The notes beneath the pieces were generated by a model. The model was given only the letters and a program-made list of their open reading frames with translations. It searched no databases and was not told where the DNA came from. This document shows positions 1 to 9,139 of a stretch of DNA of 64,000 bases, piece by piece. How positions within the stretch are numbered: the first letter of the stretch is position 1; each line of letters opens with the position of its first letter. Both the position numbers and the translations under genes were made by a program. Source of the DNA: Akkermansia muciniphila. Lineage in GTDB: Bacteria; Verrucomicrobiota; Verrucomicrobiia; Verrucomicrobiales; Akkermansiaceae. The DNA lies in NCBI RefSeq assembly GCF_030848305.1, contig NZ_CP114598.1, positions 1,860,001-1,924,000 on the forward strand, read 5' to 3'.

Positions 1-670
1 TGCGGGCCAGGCTGTCTCCGTGGACACGGACGCGGCAGCCTTTCAGCCCCAGGGTCCTCAGGAAAGATTCCGCTGCGTCCACGCGTCTCAGCAGGGCTTC
101 CGTTACGGGACGGTTGTGCTCCAGCCGGGTCAGCAGGCATGCGTAGGCCGGTTTGCCGCTGACTGATTCCGGAAGGCCCAGCCGGCAGGCCAGACGGCGG
201 ATATCCGCCTTGTCCATGGCAGCTTCCAGAAAGGGACTCGGAATGCCGAGTTCCTGCAAAGCTCTGCGTCCGGGCCGGTAGTCGTCCAGGTCGTCAAGAT
301 TGGAGCCGTCCGCCAGCAGGGGGAACCCCAGCTCCGCCGCTTTGTCTGCCAGGGAGGAAAACAGGGCGTGCTTGCACAGGTAGCAGCGCAGGGGCGGATT
401 ATTCGCAAGGGCGGGCGGGATGGGAAACGCCAGTTTTTCCTGCCGGACACCCAGGCGGCGGCATAACGCCGTGCTGTCCCGCACTTCCTCCTCCATCACG
501 TAGGGCGTTTGCGCGGTCAGGGCCAGGCAGTGATCCGCTCCCAGGATTTGGACGGCGGCGGCAAGCAGCACACTGCTGTCCAGCCCCCCGGACAAGGCGA
601 CGGCAAGGCGCTCCCTGGGGAGAAGGACGGCGCGCAGCCGTTCAAACGGAGTCTGTGGCGTCGTCGTCAT
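1..670 (-). CDS. larE: LarE, ATP-dependent sacrificial sulfur transferase (partial, 3' end outside window)
   Basis: LarE adenylates the nicotinate-derived precursor P2CMN and donates sulfur from its own cysteine, making the nickel-pincer nucleotide cofactor used by lactate racemase and related enzymes. About 223 N-terminal residues are visible. The PP-loop ATP-binding motif SGGLDSS lies at residues 27-33, a CYLCK pair at 96-100, and ACLLTR places Cys178 where the sacrificial cysteine of Lactobacillus LarE (Cys176) sits. The ATG at 668-670 lies inside the end of larC, a 29-bp overlap in another frame, so the two are probably translationally coupled. The C-terminus is missing only because the window ends. 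Confidence 0.9.
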   Translation of the reverse strand, partial: MTTTPQTPFERLRAVLLPRERLAVALSGGLDSSVLLAAAVQILGADHCLALTAQTPYVMEEEVRDSTALCRRLGVRQEKLAFPIPPALANNPPLRCYLCKHALFSSLADKAAELGFPLLADGSNLDDLDDYRPGRRALQELGIPSPFLEAAMDKADIRRLACRLGLPESVSGKPAYACLLTRLEHNRPVTEALLRRVDAAESFLRTLGLKGCRVRVHGDSLAR

Positions 671-1862
671 GGGAAGGTGTGGGAAAAAGCCCCATCAGCT
701 GGCATTGCTCCAGAGGCAACACGGTCTTTTCCGCCAGGGTCCTGCAATCTTCAAATTCCGCTTTCCGGTGATGGGGTCGGCCGTGCATAAAAGAAGTTTT
801 TACATGAACCGTTCCATGGGGCGTAGGGACAGGAGCGCTTTCCCGGCGCAAAAGATGGCGGAGCGTGCCATGCTGCCTGATGCCCGGCGTGCTGCTGTGC
901 AGGAAGAAGGCTTCCCGCACGCGGTCCGTCTGTTCCGGTTGGCACAAGGCGCAAACCTTGACCGCCAGACGGCCTTTCTTCATGCAGACGGACTCCTGCC
1001 AGGTATCCAGAGCGCCTGCCTCCATCAGCTTTTCCGCCAGGTAGGCTGTTTGTTCCGGCGTCATATCGTCTATATTGGCGCACAGCTCCGTCAGCAGTTC
1101 CGGGGAAGTTTCCACTTCTTCCGTTTCTACCAGCATCACCCGGAGAATATTCGGTATGGACAGTCCCTGTCGGTGGCCTATCCCATAGCCGGTTGCGGTA
1201 ATCCGGCCTGCCAGCGGAGAGGGGACGGGCTGCGCCAGGGCGGCAATGTAGGCGGCTCCGGTGGGTGTAGTGGCCTCATGGGCGGTTCCATTCAGGGTGG
1301 CCCGGAAATGTTTCGCCAGCAAAGCCGTTGCCGGCGCAGGAACGGGCATTGTTCCGTGCTGGCAGGTTACGGTGCCGGACCCCAACTCCACCGGTCCGGT
1401 GAAAACGGCGTCCACCCGGAGCATTTCCAGGCAGATGGCAGCTCCCGTGATATCGATGATGGAATCCACTGCGCCCACCTCATGGAAATGTACTTCCTCA
1501 GGAGCCGTGCCGTGTACGCGGGCTTCCGCCTCCGCCAGCAGGGTGAAAATAGAAAGGGCCGTCCGCTTGACGGTGTTGGAAAGGGCGCTTGTCTCAATAA
1601 GTGTTCGTATATCAGCCATAGTCCGGTGGTGGTGCGCATGGCTGCAGCCGGAATGCCCTTCTTCCTCCGTCAGCACGTCAATCCGGGTTCCCTGGATGCC
1701 GTGTTGCTGCGCCCGGCGGCATTCCAGTTTCCACTCCCCGTGCACATGCAATTTGGACAGTTCCCGTTCCAGGTTTTCCCGGTCCGCTCCCAAATCAATC
1801 AGGGCGGCCAGATTCATATCTCCGCTGATGCCCGCGCTGCAATCATAGACCAAGGCTCTCAT
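642..1862 (-). CDS. larC: LarC, nickel insertion protein for the nickel-pincer cofactor
   Basis: LarC is a CTP-dependent cyclometallase that inserts nickel into the P2TMN precursor. The 406-residue protein begins MRALVYDCSAGISGDMNLAA, the typical LarC N-terminus, and has a His-rich stretch (SHAHHH) near residue 80 and HFHEVGAVDSIIDI further on, as in the family. The frame could extend upstream to 2021, but those residues do not resemble LarC, so the ATG at 1862 is preferred. In Lactobacillus plantarum larC is split and needs a ribosomal frameshift; here it is one continuous frame. It overlaps larE by 29 bp. larB and larA are not in the window, so the client enzyme is unknown. Confidence 0.92.
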   Translation of the reverse strand: MRALVYDCSAGISGDMNLAALIDLGADRENLERELSKLHVHGEWKLECRRAQQHGIQGTRIDVLTEEEGHSGCSHAHHHRTMADIRTLIETSALSNTVKRTALSIFTLLAEAEARVHGTAPEEVHFHEVGAVDSIIDITGAAICLEMLRVDAVFTGPVELGSGTVTCQHGTMPVPAPATALLAKHFRATLNGTAHEATTPTGAAYIAALAQPVPSPLAGRITATGYGIGHRQGLSIPNILRVMLVETEEVETSPELLTELCANIDDMTPEQTAYLAEKLMEAGALDTWQESVCMKKGRLAVKVCALCQPEQTDRVREAFFLHSSTPGIRQHGTLRHLLRRESAPVPTPHGTVHVKTSFMHGRPHHRKAEFEDCRTLAEKTVLPLEQCQLMGLFPTPSHDDDATDSV

Positions 1863-2062
1863 GATGGCCCAGTGTAGAAGGAAAATCTCCTGGCTCAAGG
1901 TCAAAATGAGCCTTATCCCGGGAGGGGGCCGGCGCCTGGCAAATCGGGTTTGGCGGATTGCCGTTCGGTTATGAAAAGATGTCCTGTGAAATACATTGCT
2001 AGGGAACTTTAAATATGCCACAATCCCTGCGGCGCTGACCAGCGCCGCCCCCGTTCTATATC

Positions 2063-3073
2063 ATGTCCATTCCGTTCTTTTCGAAATTACGATCCCAGAA
2101 GCACTATCTTCAACTGGTTAAGCCGGAATTGAAGCAGGTTTCCGAGTTTGTTGAAGCGCAATCATCATGTTTTGACCCGGAGGTGGCCGATTACATGGAG
2201 ACGGTATGCCAGTCCAAGGGCAAAATGCTTCGGCCGGCCCTGGTTCTGCTGGTTGCCGGCGCTACGGGCGGCGTCAAACCGGCCCATATCCGGCTGGGCG
2301 CTCTGCTGGAAATGGTGCATCTGGCTTCCCTCGTGCATGATGACGTGATTGACGGAGCTGATAAACGCCGGGACGAGGCTACGGCGAATGCCCTCTGGGG
2401 CAACAGCCTCGCCGTGCTGCTGGGGGATGTTCTCTTTTCCCATGCCATGGTGCTGGGCACGGAATTCGGCAGCACGGAATTCTGCCGCAGGCTGGCGAAT
2501 ACCGTCAGGAACGTATGCCAGGGGGAAGTGGCCCAGTCCAGCCGCCTGTATGATCTGAGCATGACCCGGGAGGAATATTTTGAAATCATCCGGAAAAAAA
2601 CCGCTTCCCTTTTCTCCGCGGCTACGGGGGGCGCTGGCTGGATTTCCGGAGTAACCCCGGAAGTGGAAGAATCCCTCTATCAGCTGGGGGATCTGCTGGG
2701 TGTAGCCTACCAGATTTACGACGACTGCCTGGACATGGTGGGAGATGAAGACGACGCCGGAAAGACGCTTCATACGGACGCCACCAAGGGCAAGCTGACC
2801 CTTCCCATCTTCAATTTGCTGGAATGCGGTGACAGGAATGTGGAGGCGACCCTGCGGGACGCCATTGAAAACCGTGAAGTAGTGGATTACTCCGCCTTTC
2901 AGGATAATCCCGTTTTTGCGGAGGCGCTGGACAAGGCGATTCAGGTAGCGCTGGAGAAAAACGAGGCGGCCCGCGAAATCCTGTGGCTCCTTCCCCAAAC
3001 GGAATACCGTGAAGCTTTGGCGGAGATGACCTTTTACATGGACGATCTGCTTAACGACTGCCGTATCTCCTGA
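2063..3073 (+). CDS. Long-chain polyprenyl diphosphate synthase (trans, IspB/HepT type)
   Basis: This enzyme condenses isopentenyl diphosphate onto an allylic primer to make the side chain of respiratory quinones. The 336-residue protein carries the first Asp-rich motif HDDVIDGADKRR (Asp93, Asp94, Asp97), the upstream GKMLRP substrate motif at about 53-58, and the second motif YDDCLDMVGDEDDAGK from residue 219, followed by the KGKLTLP motif. Length and motif spacing fit a single-chain octaprenyl/heptaprenyl-type synthase; product length cannot be read from sequence. It is divergent from larC and probably supplies the menaquinone used by the complex I encoded further along. Confidence 0.92.
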   Translation: MSIPFFSKLRSQKHYLQLVKPELKQVSEFVEAQSSCFDPEVADYMETVCQSKGKMLRPALVLLVAGATGGVKPAHIRLGALLEMVHLASLVHDDVIDGADKRRDEATANALWGNSLAVLLGDVLFSHAMVLGTEFGSTEFCRRLANTVRNVCQGEVAQSSRLYDLSMTREEYFEIIRKKTASLFSAATGGAGWISGVTPEVEESLYQLGDLLGVAYQIYDDCLDMVGDEDDAGKTLHTDATKGKLTLPIFNLLECGDRNVEATLRDAIENREVVDYSAFQDNPVFAEALDKAIQVALEKNEAAREILWLLPQTEYREALAEMTFYMDDLLNDCRIS

Positions 3074-3162
3074 CCTTCTTCAGAACTTTTTGTCCGGTCA
3101 TATCCTCATGTAATTTGTGTCTTCCGGCGCTTTTCCGAAAGGAAACCTGACGGAGGGAATGG

Positions 3163-3201
3163 CCGGGCTGCATGTTGCTTTCTTACGGCCCGGTTGTTTT
3201 T
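3163..3201 (+). terminator. Probable intrinsic terminator after the polyprenyl synthase gene
   Basis: A CCGGGC/GCCCGG stem (3163-3168 with 3188-3193) has a 19-nt loop and is followed by TTGTTTTT. It lies between two convergent genes. The long loop makes it only moderately convincing. Confidence 0.45.
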
Positions 3202-3251
3202 CAAGACATGATTAAACCCCGGCCATATGTTCGGGAACGGCGGCGTTTTCT

Positions 3252-4607
3252 TTATTCCGTTTTTCCGTACCTGCGCGCCCGGAAGGAGTAGGCTACCGCC
3301 ACCACGGCGGCCAGTACGGCGTACAGGATGAAGCGGTCCGTGGAAATGGCGTTGGCTGCTTCTCCGTTGGACAGGAAAAAAGTAATTGCGGCCACCAGCA
3401 TGTTGCCTGCAAAAATCGTGAGGTTCCAGAAGCTGGTGATGAGGCTTTTTAAATGCGCCGGAGCTTGCGTATAGGCAAATTCCAGGCCGGTGGTGCTGAC
3501 CAGGATTTCAGAGATGGTGAGTACGCAGTAAGGAATCAGCTGCCATGCGATGGACATGGAGGCTCCTTCTTCCAGCCGGTATTGCAGGAAAGCGACAATC
3601 AGGAATGTAGCGGAACTAAGGGCCAACCCCGTTCCGAGACGCACCAGGGGCTTCGCCAGTGTTACCGCCCTGGGATAAACAAATACGGTGATGAGGGGGA
3701 TAAACACCATGACAAAAATGGGATTGGCCGCCTGGATTTGGGCCGGCCCGATGGACCAGGAACCGCCCGGAAGCGGGATGGAAAGAGGAATCATCCTGCT
3801 GCCCTGGGCCACCCAGGAGGAAGCCGTCTGTTCGAAAATGGACCAGAATGGGATGATAAAGGCAAAGATGGAAAGGATTTTCAGGATGTGCCTGGTGTCT
3901 TCCACGGCAGAAGTTCCGCAGCGTTGTTCCGCGTTTTTCCAGCCTCCGTGGAACAGGATGATGAAAAGGACTTTCCAGAAGCCGGCCTGGCCGTTGTTCC
4001 GATCCGGAGACGTTTTGTGGTATTTTTTGCGGCCCAGCCAGAAGACGAAAGTGGCGACTCCCATGAAAAGGCCCGGGACGGCAAACGCCCAACTGTACCC
4101 GTAATGCTGTTCCATGGCCGGAATGACCAGGAAGGAGAAGAAGGAACCCAGGTTGATGGCCCAGTAGAAGGCATTGAAGGCCTTGGTCATTAACTGCGGG
4201 GACTTATTGGGAATCTGGTCTCCCATAAAAGCGGAGACGCATGGCTTGATGCCTCCGGCTCCCAGCGCGATGATGAACAGGCCCGCCATGAGAATGTAAC
4301 GGCGCGCTTCAATGGTGTGAAAAAGATCCGCCGTTGCCAGAACTCCGTGCCCTACGCAGTAAAGCAGGGAAATATAAAGAATGGTTTTATATCGGCCCCA
4401 GACCTTGTCCGCCAGCCATGCCCCCGCCAGGGGAAGCAGATAAACCATTCCCACAAAGATATGGAGGGTGGAGGTTGCCCAGTTGTCGCTCATCAGCAGG
4501 TGGCCCGTCATGTACAGCATGAGGATGGACTTCATGCCGTAGAAGCTGAAACGTTCGCAGGCTTCCGTTCCGATGATGTATCTGGATTGGGAGGGCAGGG
4601 CGCTCAT
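3252..4607 (-). CDS. POT/PTR2 family proton-coupled peptide transporter
   Basis: This major-facilitator protein of 451 residues imports di- and tripeptides with protons across the inner membrane. The family signature ExxER is present at residues 15-19 (EACERFSFYG), where it takes part in proton coupling, and the first helices follow the usual POT order. About 12-14 hydrophobic segments cover the chain. The last of the conserved aromatic pair is changed (FYG rather than YYG), which is common in POT proteins. The gene stands alone: the upstream ppiD-like gene ends in a strong terminator, and the downstream gene is convergent. Confidence 0.88.
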   Translation of the reverse strand: MSALPSQSRYIIGTEACERFSFYGMKSILMLYMTGHLLMSDNWATSTLHIFVGMVYLLPLAGAWLADKVWGRYKTILYISLLYCVGHGVLATADLFHTIEARRYILMAGLFIIALGAGGIKPCVSAFMGDQIPNKSPQLMTKAFNAFYWAINLGSFFSFLVIPAMEQHYGYSWAFAVPGLFMGVATFVFWLGRKKYHKTSPDRNNGQAGFWKVLFIILFHGGWKNAEQRCGTSAVEDTRHILKILSIFAFIIPFWSIFEQTASSWVAQGSRMIPLSIPLPGGSWSIGPAQIQAANPIFVMVFIPLITVFVYPRAVTLAKPLVRLGTGLALSSATFLIVAFLQYRLEEGASMSIAWQLIPYCVLTISEILVSTTGLEFAYTQAPAHLKSLITSFWNLTIFAGNMLVAAITFFLSNGEAANAISTDRFILYAVLAAVVAVAYSFRARRYGKTE

Positions 4608-4637
4608 TGGATGATGAAAAGGCAGAGGATGGAGAGA

Positions 4638-4674
4638 ATAATAAAAATGATGGCCTCCGGGCGGAGGCCATCAT
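4638..4674 (-). terminator. Strong intrinsic terminator of the PpiD-like gene
   Basis: A perfect 12-bp stem ATGATGGCCTCC/GGAGGCCATCAT (4647-4658 with 4663-4674) with a 4-nt loop is followed on the minus strand by TTTTTATTATT. It lies about 80 bp after the ppiD-like stop and just upstream of the POT gene start, so the two minus-strand genes are separate transcription units. Confidence 0.85.
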
Positions 4675-4752
4675 GGTGAATGCGTTCAGACGGCGTTCAG
4701 GGCCTGTGAAAAGGAGACGGGCGCACTGACGGTTGTCATGAAAGGAAAAACG

Positions 4753-6528
4753 TTAGCGTTCCTGATTCAGGATGGGGGCAATTTCCACCTTGTATTGGGC
4801 AATGCACGCTTTCAGCCAGTCCAGCATGATCATGGATTTTGCCTGGGCAGTCAGAGCCGGGGCAATTTGCTGGGTAGCTTTGATTTGGAATTCCGGCGTA
4901 TCCTCCAGTTCGCGCTTGACGAGCTGGGTCAGCAGGATGCCGTCCCCCGTGTTGATGGGCTGGGCCATCTGGCCGGGGTTGATGACGGAAACCGCCTGGA
5001 ATACTTCTTCAGGAGCCGGGAGTTCTTTGGGAGGGGCCAGGCGGGAATTCATGGCCCGTTCCAGAAGAGACTGGAGTTCTTCCTGTGTTTTGGCGTTTTG
5101 CAGGTTGACGCTGCTCAAGAGTGCGTTCGGATTAATAAAGGGGCCGTAAGCGCCGGTTTTTGCGCCGGCTTTTCCGGCGATGGCATTGAACTGTTCCACA
5201 GGGTTCTCCGCCTTCTGCAGTTCCGTATTGAGTTCCGTAGCTGCCTTGTTCATGGATTCAACGGTCATGCTTTCCAGGAGGTCGGCACGCGCGCTGTTGC
5301 GGGCAGACTCGTAAGGCAGGGCTTTGACCGGAGTAACGCCTTCCAGGCGGATCAGGACGACTTGCCCGTTTTCCAGCACCTGCATGGTGCTGATCTGTTC
5401 GGCCCCGGTTTTGGCGCGCGCTTCTTCAATGGCCTTGGCATCCGCATCCGCATTCAGGGCGGGGGCTCCCGTCAGGGAGAAAGCCACATCCAGCAGATTG
5501 GCGCTGCGTCCGTCGGAAGCGGATTGGTTGATTGTCTGGTTGATTTCCTGAGGCGCGTTTTTGCGCGTTACGGCCGTGTAAGATTTTTTCTCCATTTTGC
5601 AGACGCCGGGAGCCTTGGCCAGGGCTTCGCTGATGGCCTGGTCCATGTTCCTGCCGTTGGTGGCGTTCAGCGGTTCCCAGATGTCATTTTCCACCAGGTT
5701 CATGGTCTCCATGGTGGCGTTGGAAATGTCGCCAGGCTTGGGAGCCTGGGCATCTCCTGCGGGGATAAAGGTGTAAACGGTGAAGAAGCGCGCTTCTTCA
5801 TTCTTGTAATTTTCCTTATGCTTGTCCCAGAAGGTTTTTATTTCCTCTTCTCCGGGATCCGTCTTGGGACGGAAGGCGCTTTTTTCCAGGAAGGCGGTGT
5901 TGATGGTAATCTGCTGGCTGTTGGATTCGGCGACAGCTTCGGCAAAACCGGGCTCCACGGAAATACCCCCGGTCAGCACGTCCTTGATGCGTTCCAGGCT
6001 GATGGTGTCTTCCATCAGTCCGCGCAGCAGTTCCTCCTGCAGCTTTTTACCCATGTTGCCGCGCATGGAAATGAAATTGTCGTATTTTTGGGGGTCGAAA
6101 ACGCCTTTGTCGTTCTGGAACTCCGGAATCTTGCAAATGGCATCGTCAATTTCCGTGGTGCTGGGCGTCAAGCCCAGGCGTCCCGCCTCCCGACGGATAA
6201 TGCCGCGGTAGGCCAGAAAAGCCGCATTGGGGTTATTTGTTTTCAACAGGTAGCAGAGTTCGCGCAGATTTTCTTCCGAGCTGAAATTGTCCTGAAGCAA
6301 CGGTCCGAAGGTGGAAGGGAAGGAAAAAGCCACGGACAGGCCGGTCCTGCCCATGTTGTTATAATCCTTTTCCCCATAAGATTTCCCGTCCACGGAAACG
6401 AAAGTCTGCTTGAACATGCCGGTCAGGGAGCCGCCGCTTACGTCCCCGCCGATGAACATGAGGCCCACAAACACCAGGGCCATGGCTGCCATGATGACGA
6501 TTGTATGTTTACGTAAGTAATCTAGCAT
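4753..6528 (-). CDS. PpiD/SurA-like membrane-anchored periplasmic folding factor
   Basis: The 591-residue protein starts with a short cytoplasmic stretch and one hydrophobic segment at about residues 9-27, leaving the rest in the periplasm, as in PpiD. A SurA-N/PpiD-type helical region follows, including a segment near residue 210 (EEEIKTFWDKHKENYK) typical of the family. A C-terminal region around 480-560 (VFQAVSVINPGQMAQPI) resembles a parvulin fold, but I cannot confirm a complete peptidyl-prolyl isomerase active site. The likely role is chaperoning outer-membrane or secreted proteins. It is divergent from sufT and ends in its own terminator. Confidence 0.78.
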   Translation of the reverse strand: MLDYLRKHTIVIMAAMALVFVGLMFIGGDVSGGSLTGMFKQTFVSVDGKSYGEKDYNNMGRTGLSVAFSFPSTFGPLLQDNFSSEENLRELCYLLKTNNPNAAFLAYRGIIRREAGRLGLTPSTTEIDDAICKIPEFQNDKGVFDPQKYDNFISMRGNMGKKLQEELLRGLMEDTISLERIKDVLTGGISVEPGFAEAVAESNSQQITINTAFLEKSAFRPKTDPGEEEIKTFWDKHKENYKNEEARFFTVYTFIPAGDAQAPKPGDISNATMETMNLVENDIWEPLNATNGRNMDQAISEALAKAPGVCKMEKKSYTAVTRKNAPQEINQTINQSASDGRSANLLDVAFSLTGAPALNADADAKAIEEARAKTGAEQISTMQVLENGQVVLIRLEGVTPVKALPYESARNSARADLLESMTVESMNKAATELNTELQKAENPVEQFNAIAGKAGAKTGAYGPFINPNALLSSVNLQNAKTQEELQSLLERAMNSRLAPPKELPAPEEVFQAVSVINPGQMAQPINTGDGILLTQLVKRELEDTPEFQIKATQQIAPALTAQAKSMIMLDWLKACIAQYKVEIAPILNQER

Positions 6529-6847
6529 GGAATGTCAGGTTGAAAATGCACGTGCAGCCGGGGCAGCCCGGACAGCCCGAACCTTTTACACTTTTTCCCT
6601 CCGCTAGGCAAGAACGAAGCTCTCCGCTTCCGGCGGCTTTTCCAAAACATGGCGGCATGCTCTTTCCTGTCATGAAGGGCTTTCCCGGCCGGGGCAGAAC
6701 AGTTTTTGACCTCGACGGTGATGCAAATACGCCTTATGTTGCTCCTGCGCGAAAGATTCCGGGAACCATGGGACGGTTCTGCCCTATGGCGTTCGGATGC
6801 CTCCGGCGCGTGTCCATAGTCGGATATTCCTTTAATCGCAAGGATTT
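6529..6847. other. Intergenic region between two divergent genes
   Basis: This 319-bp stretch holds the start regions of the ppiD-like gene (leftward) and sufT (rightward). AAGGA sits about 6 bases before the sufT ATG as a ribosome-binding site. I see no RNA gene, repeat or convincing promoter pair. Confidence 0.5.
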
Positions 6848-7393
6848 ATGCTGAACCAGGTAATAGAACTCAAAAGAGAAGTGACGGCGGTCCAGATCCC
6901 CAGCGGGGATGTGCTCACCCTGCCGGAAGGGGAACGCGTGTATGTCACCCAGATACTGGGTGGCTCCTATACCGTGGCTACGGACCATGGCCTGGCCCGT
7001 ATTTCCAGGGAGAACGCGGACGCCCTTGGCGCTGGAGCGGAAGAACCTTCTCCGGAAGCGGCTGCGCTGGATGAGAACGCCACACTGGAAGAAAGGGTCT
7101 GGGATACGCTGAAATGTGTGTATGACCCGGAAATTCCCGTGGACATCGTCAACCTGGGCCTGATCTATGATGTGACTGTCATTGAGCTGGAGAACGGCCT
7201 TCACCATGTGGCGGTAAAAATGACCCTCACGGCGCCCGGCTGCGGAATGGGCCCTCATCTGGTCATGGAAGCCAAGGACCGTATTGAAGCGTTGGAAGGG
7301 GTGGAGGCCGCGGATGTGGAAATGGTGTGGGATCCCCCCTGGAATCAGGACATGGTCAGCGAGGAGGGCAGAATGAAACTCGGATTGATCTGA
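6848..7393 (+). CDS. sufT: SufT-like Fe-S cluster assembly protein (MIP18/DUF59 domain)
   Basis: This 181-residue protein has an N-terminal segment of about 75 residues and a C-terminal MIP18-type domain. The domain shows DPEIPVDIVNLGLIYDV near residues 95-111, MTLTAPGCGMGP with the conserved cysteine near residue 134, and a terminal VEMVWDPPWNQDMVSEEG segment, all matching SufT-type Fe-S maturation factors. A clear AAGGA precedes the ATG. It shares a transcript with the small gene that begins 6 bp after its stop. The SUF core genes are not in the window. Confidence 0.88.
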   Translation: MLNQVIELKREVTAVQIPSGDVLTLPEGERVYVTQILGGSYTVATDHGLARISRENADALGAGAEEPSPEAAALDENATLEERVWDTLKCVYDPEIPVDIVNLGLIYDVTVIELENGLHHVAVKMTLTAPGCGMGPHLVMEAKDRIEALEGVEAADVEMVWDPPWNQDMVSEEGRMKLGLI

Positions 7394-7399
7394 TTTTCC

Positions 7400-7873
7400 A
7401 TGCCGGTAACGTTGAGATTATCAGATGAGGAAGCGCGTGATTTGGCGGAAATGCTTTCCACCGCCGCCACGGTGGCTGCCTCCAACCAGCAGGACGGGGC
7501 GGAAGCGCGCCTGGCTGCGTGGGGAAATTTGGTTTCCCGGCTGATGAAGGAGCTTTCCGTCACTCCCAAATTGAAAGGGCGCATTGCCTATGCGGAGGAC
7601 CTGGGCGGCTATGCCTTCACACGGGAATATGAAGAAAACGCTTTTTTTCAGGATTGCTTGGATGAATATCGGGATAATTCTTTCTGGGCGGATCTCGTGA
7701 CGCGTATGGCGGACAAGGCCATCAGCGAACACCTGGGAGCGGAATATTTTGAAAACATGCCGGAAGAGGAACGCCGCCGCACTGCGGAAGCCCTGGAAAA
7801 ATCCCTGTGGCAGGAATGCGCCAGATACGGCATTGACCGGCTGGGCTTCATCCTGCCCCCGTCAGACGGGTAA
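7400..7873 (+). CDS. Hypothetical protein downstream of sufT
   Basis: I do not recognise this 157-residue soluble, acidic and probably helical protein. It has no signal peptide or membrane segment. It starts 6 bp after the sufT stop, so it is cotranscribed and probably coupled. Codon use matches the neighbouring genes and the whole frame is open, supporting a real gene. A link to Fe-S maturation is suggested only by position. Confidence 0.7.
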   Translation: MPVTLRLSDEEARDLAEMLSTAATVAASNQQDGAEARLAAWGNLVSRLMKELSVTPKLKGRIAYAEDLGGYAFTREYEENAFFQDCLDEYRDNSFWADLVTRMADKAISEHLGAEYFENMPEEERRRTAEALEKSLWQECARYGIDRLGFILPPSDG

Positions 7874-8099
7874 GGAGAAAAAACGTTTAAAAATCCTGTG
7901 AACCGGGGCGGCTCGCAGGTTCGGGCGCGATTTGCACGCATACCCTGGGGAACACCGGTCCGTATTGCCTTTCTGCCGAGAAAATACTCCCTTATATCCG
8001 TCCTGTTTCAGGTCTCGGGAACATGCGCGCTTTCTGGATGCGGCAAAATGATCCGGGGATTGTTTAGTCCTGCGTACGGCGGTTCACCGCATCGGGACC

Positions 8100-8252
8100 T
8101 TATTCCTCCGCATTTTCCGGCAGTGGCGGGGTAGGGCTACCCAGGTGTTCCGTTTCCTTGGGAGTGGAGAGCACCTTGTAATACGCCCATGCGGCGGCGG
8201 CCAGTACGCCGCCGATGGAAACAATCATGGTTAACCAGCCGGTTGGGGACAT
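8100..8252 (-). CDS. Small 50-residue single-pass membrane protein
   Basis: The frame starts at ATG 8250-8252 and ends with TAA at 8100-8102. The product begins MSPTGWLTMIVSIGGVLAAA, giving one membrane helix at about residues 6-25 (small hydrophobic residues ending in WAYY), then a short polar tail rich in Pro and Glu. The start lies 2 bp after the stop of the upstream minus-strand gene, which argues for one transcript. I cannot assign a family; the shape resembles short accessory subunits of membrane complexes such as CcoQ, but no motif supports that. Confidence 0.6.
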   Translation of the reverse strand: MSPTGWLTMIVSIGGVLAAAAWAYYKVLSTPKETEHLGSPTPPLPENAEE

Positions 8253-8254
8253 AA

Positions 8255-9139
8255 TCAGTTCATGTTCTCCTGAACTAGACTGGTAACAGTCTTGTCAGGC
8301 AGGATGAGTTTAATATTTTGGGGCAGGGGGCGATTTTGGAACAGCTTGAAATCCGTCATTTTCGTGCTTCCCCCCGTCTGAAGCAGCACGGAACCATCAG
8401 GTTGGATATTCGCCATGACGTTGGTGGAAGGGGTTCGGTCGCCGGTGAACGTTACGCTGGTATTGGGATGCCATTTGCCGTCCTTGTACGCGAAGCTTGG
8501 GCCAAAGAAGGCTCCGCGGGCCTTCTTGGCGGATTCAAAATTGCGCATAAAATCTTCCACGAATCCGACGGAGAAGGAAAGCTCCTTTTCCGAGGAATGC
8601 GTTTTCCATTTGGAAATAAGATCCCAGGACTTGTTTTTGTTATTAAAGTAATAGCCGCTGATTTCCTTGAATTTGCCCATTTTTTTGACGCAGACGAGGA
8701 AGCGCATCTCCTCCCCGATTGTCCAGGGATAATCCACGAAGCTTTGTCCGCCTGTCCCTTCACCGCCAAAACGTCCGGAGCGTGCATCTTTGCCCAGTTT
8801 TACCAGCTTGGTGCGTTCTTCTTCCGGAACGTCGTTGGGGTTGTCCCCGTGTGCCACCGGATCCCAGATGGAAAAGATGATTACTTTTTTACCGTTGGAT
8901 TGTTCCTGAAAACCGATATAGCCGTCATCAAAGTTCATGGCGCAGAAGTAGGTGCCGGGAACGGATGTTTTGGCTTTTACTACATTGTACAGGGCGCTCG
9001 CCTGGACGGGATGTCCCTGCTGATTGATATGGACGGAACGGCACTGGCGCTTGGCCAGCAGTTCCGGGTCCTGTGCTTGCAGGATAGTTCCGGAGAACAG
9101 GGCGGCGCAAATGACGGCGGTGGAGGTTAAAAGACGCAT
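8255..9139 (-). CDS. Secreted DUF3472-like protein
   Basis: The 294-residue protein has a signal peptide (MRLLTSTAVICAALFSGTILQAQ, cleavage near residue 23). The mature part contains the block YIGFQEQSNGKKVIIFSIWD and later YPWTIGEEMRFLV, which I associate with DUF3472, a beta-rich domain of unknown function often found in secreted or carbohydrate-related proteins. That assignment is from memory of the family pattern. It should be periplasmic or exported. The 50-residue membrane protein follows 2 bp after the stop. Confidence 0.7.
   Translation of the reverse strand: MRLLTSTAVICAALFSGTILQAQDPELLAKRQCRSVHINQQGHPVQASALYNVVKAKTSVPGTYFCAMNFDDGYIGFQEQSNGKKVIIFSIWDPVAHGDNPNDVPEEERTKLVKLGKDARSGRFGGEGTGGQSFVDYPWTIGEEMRFLVCVKKMGKFKEISGYYFNNKNKSWDLISKWKTHSSEKELSFSVGFVEDFMRNFESAKKARGAFFGPSFAYKDGKWHPNTSVTFTGDRTPSTNVMANIQPDGSVLLQTGGSTKMTDFKLFQNRPLPQNIKLILPDKTVTSLVQENMN

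Noticed and set aside
669-1877. 402-codon open frame opposite larC
   Set aside because: It lies fully antisense to larC, a clear family member. The product has no recognisable features and is an artefact of GC-rich third codon positions.
4738-6516. 592-codon open frame opposite the PpiD-like gene
   Set aside because: It mirrors the real gene codon for codon; the sense protein has a membrane anchor and SurA-type features, the antisense one has none.
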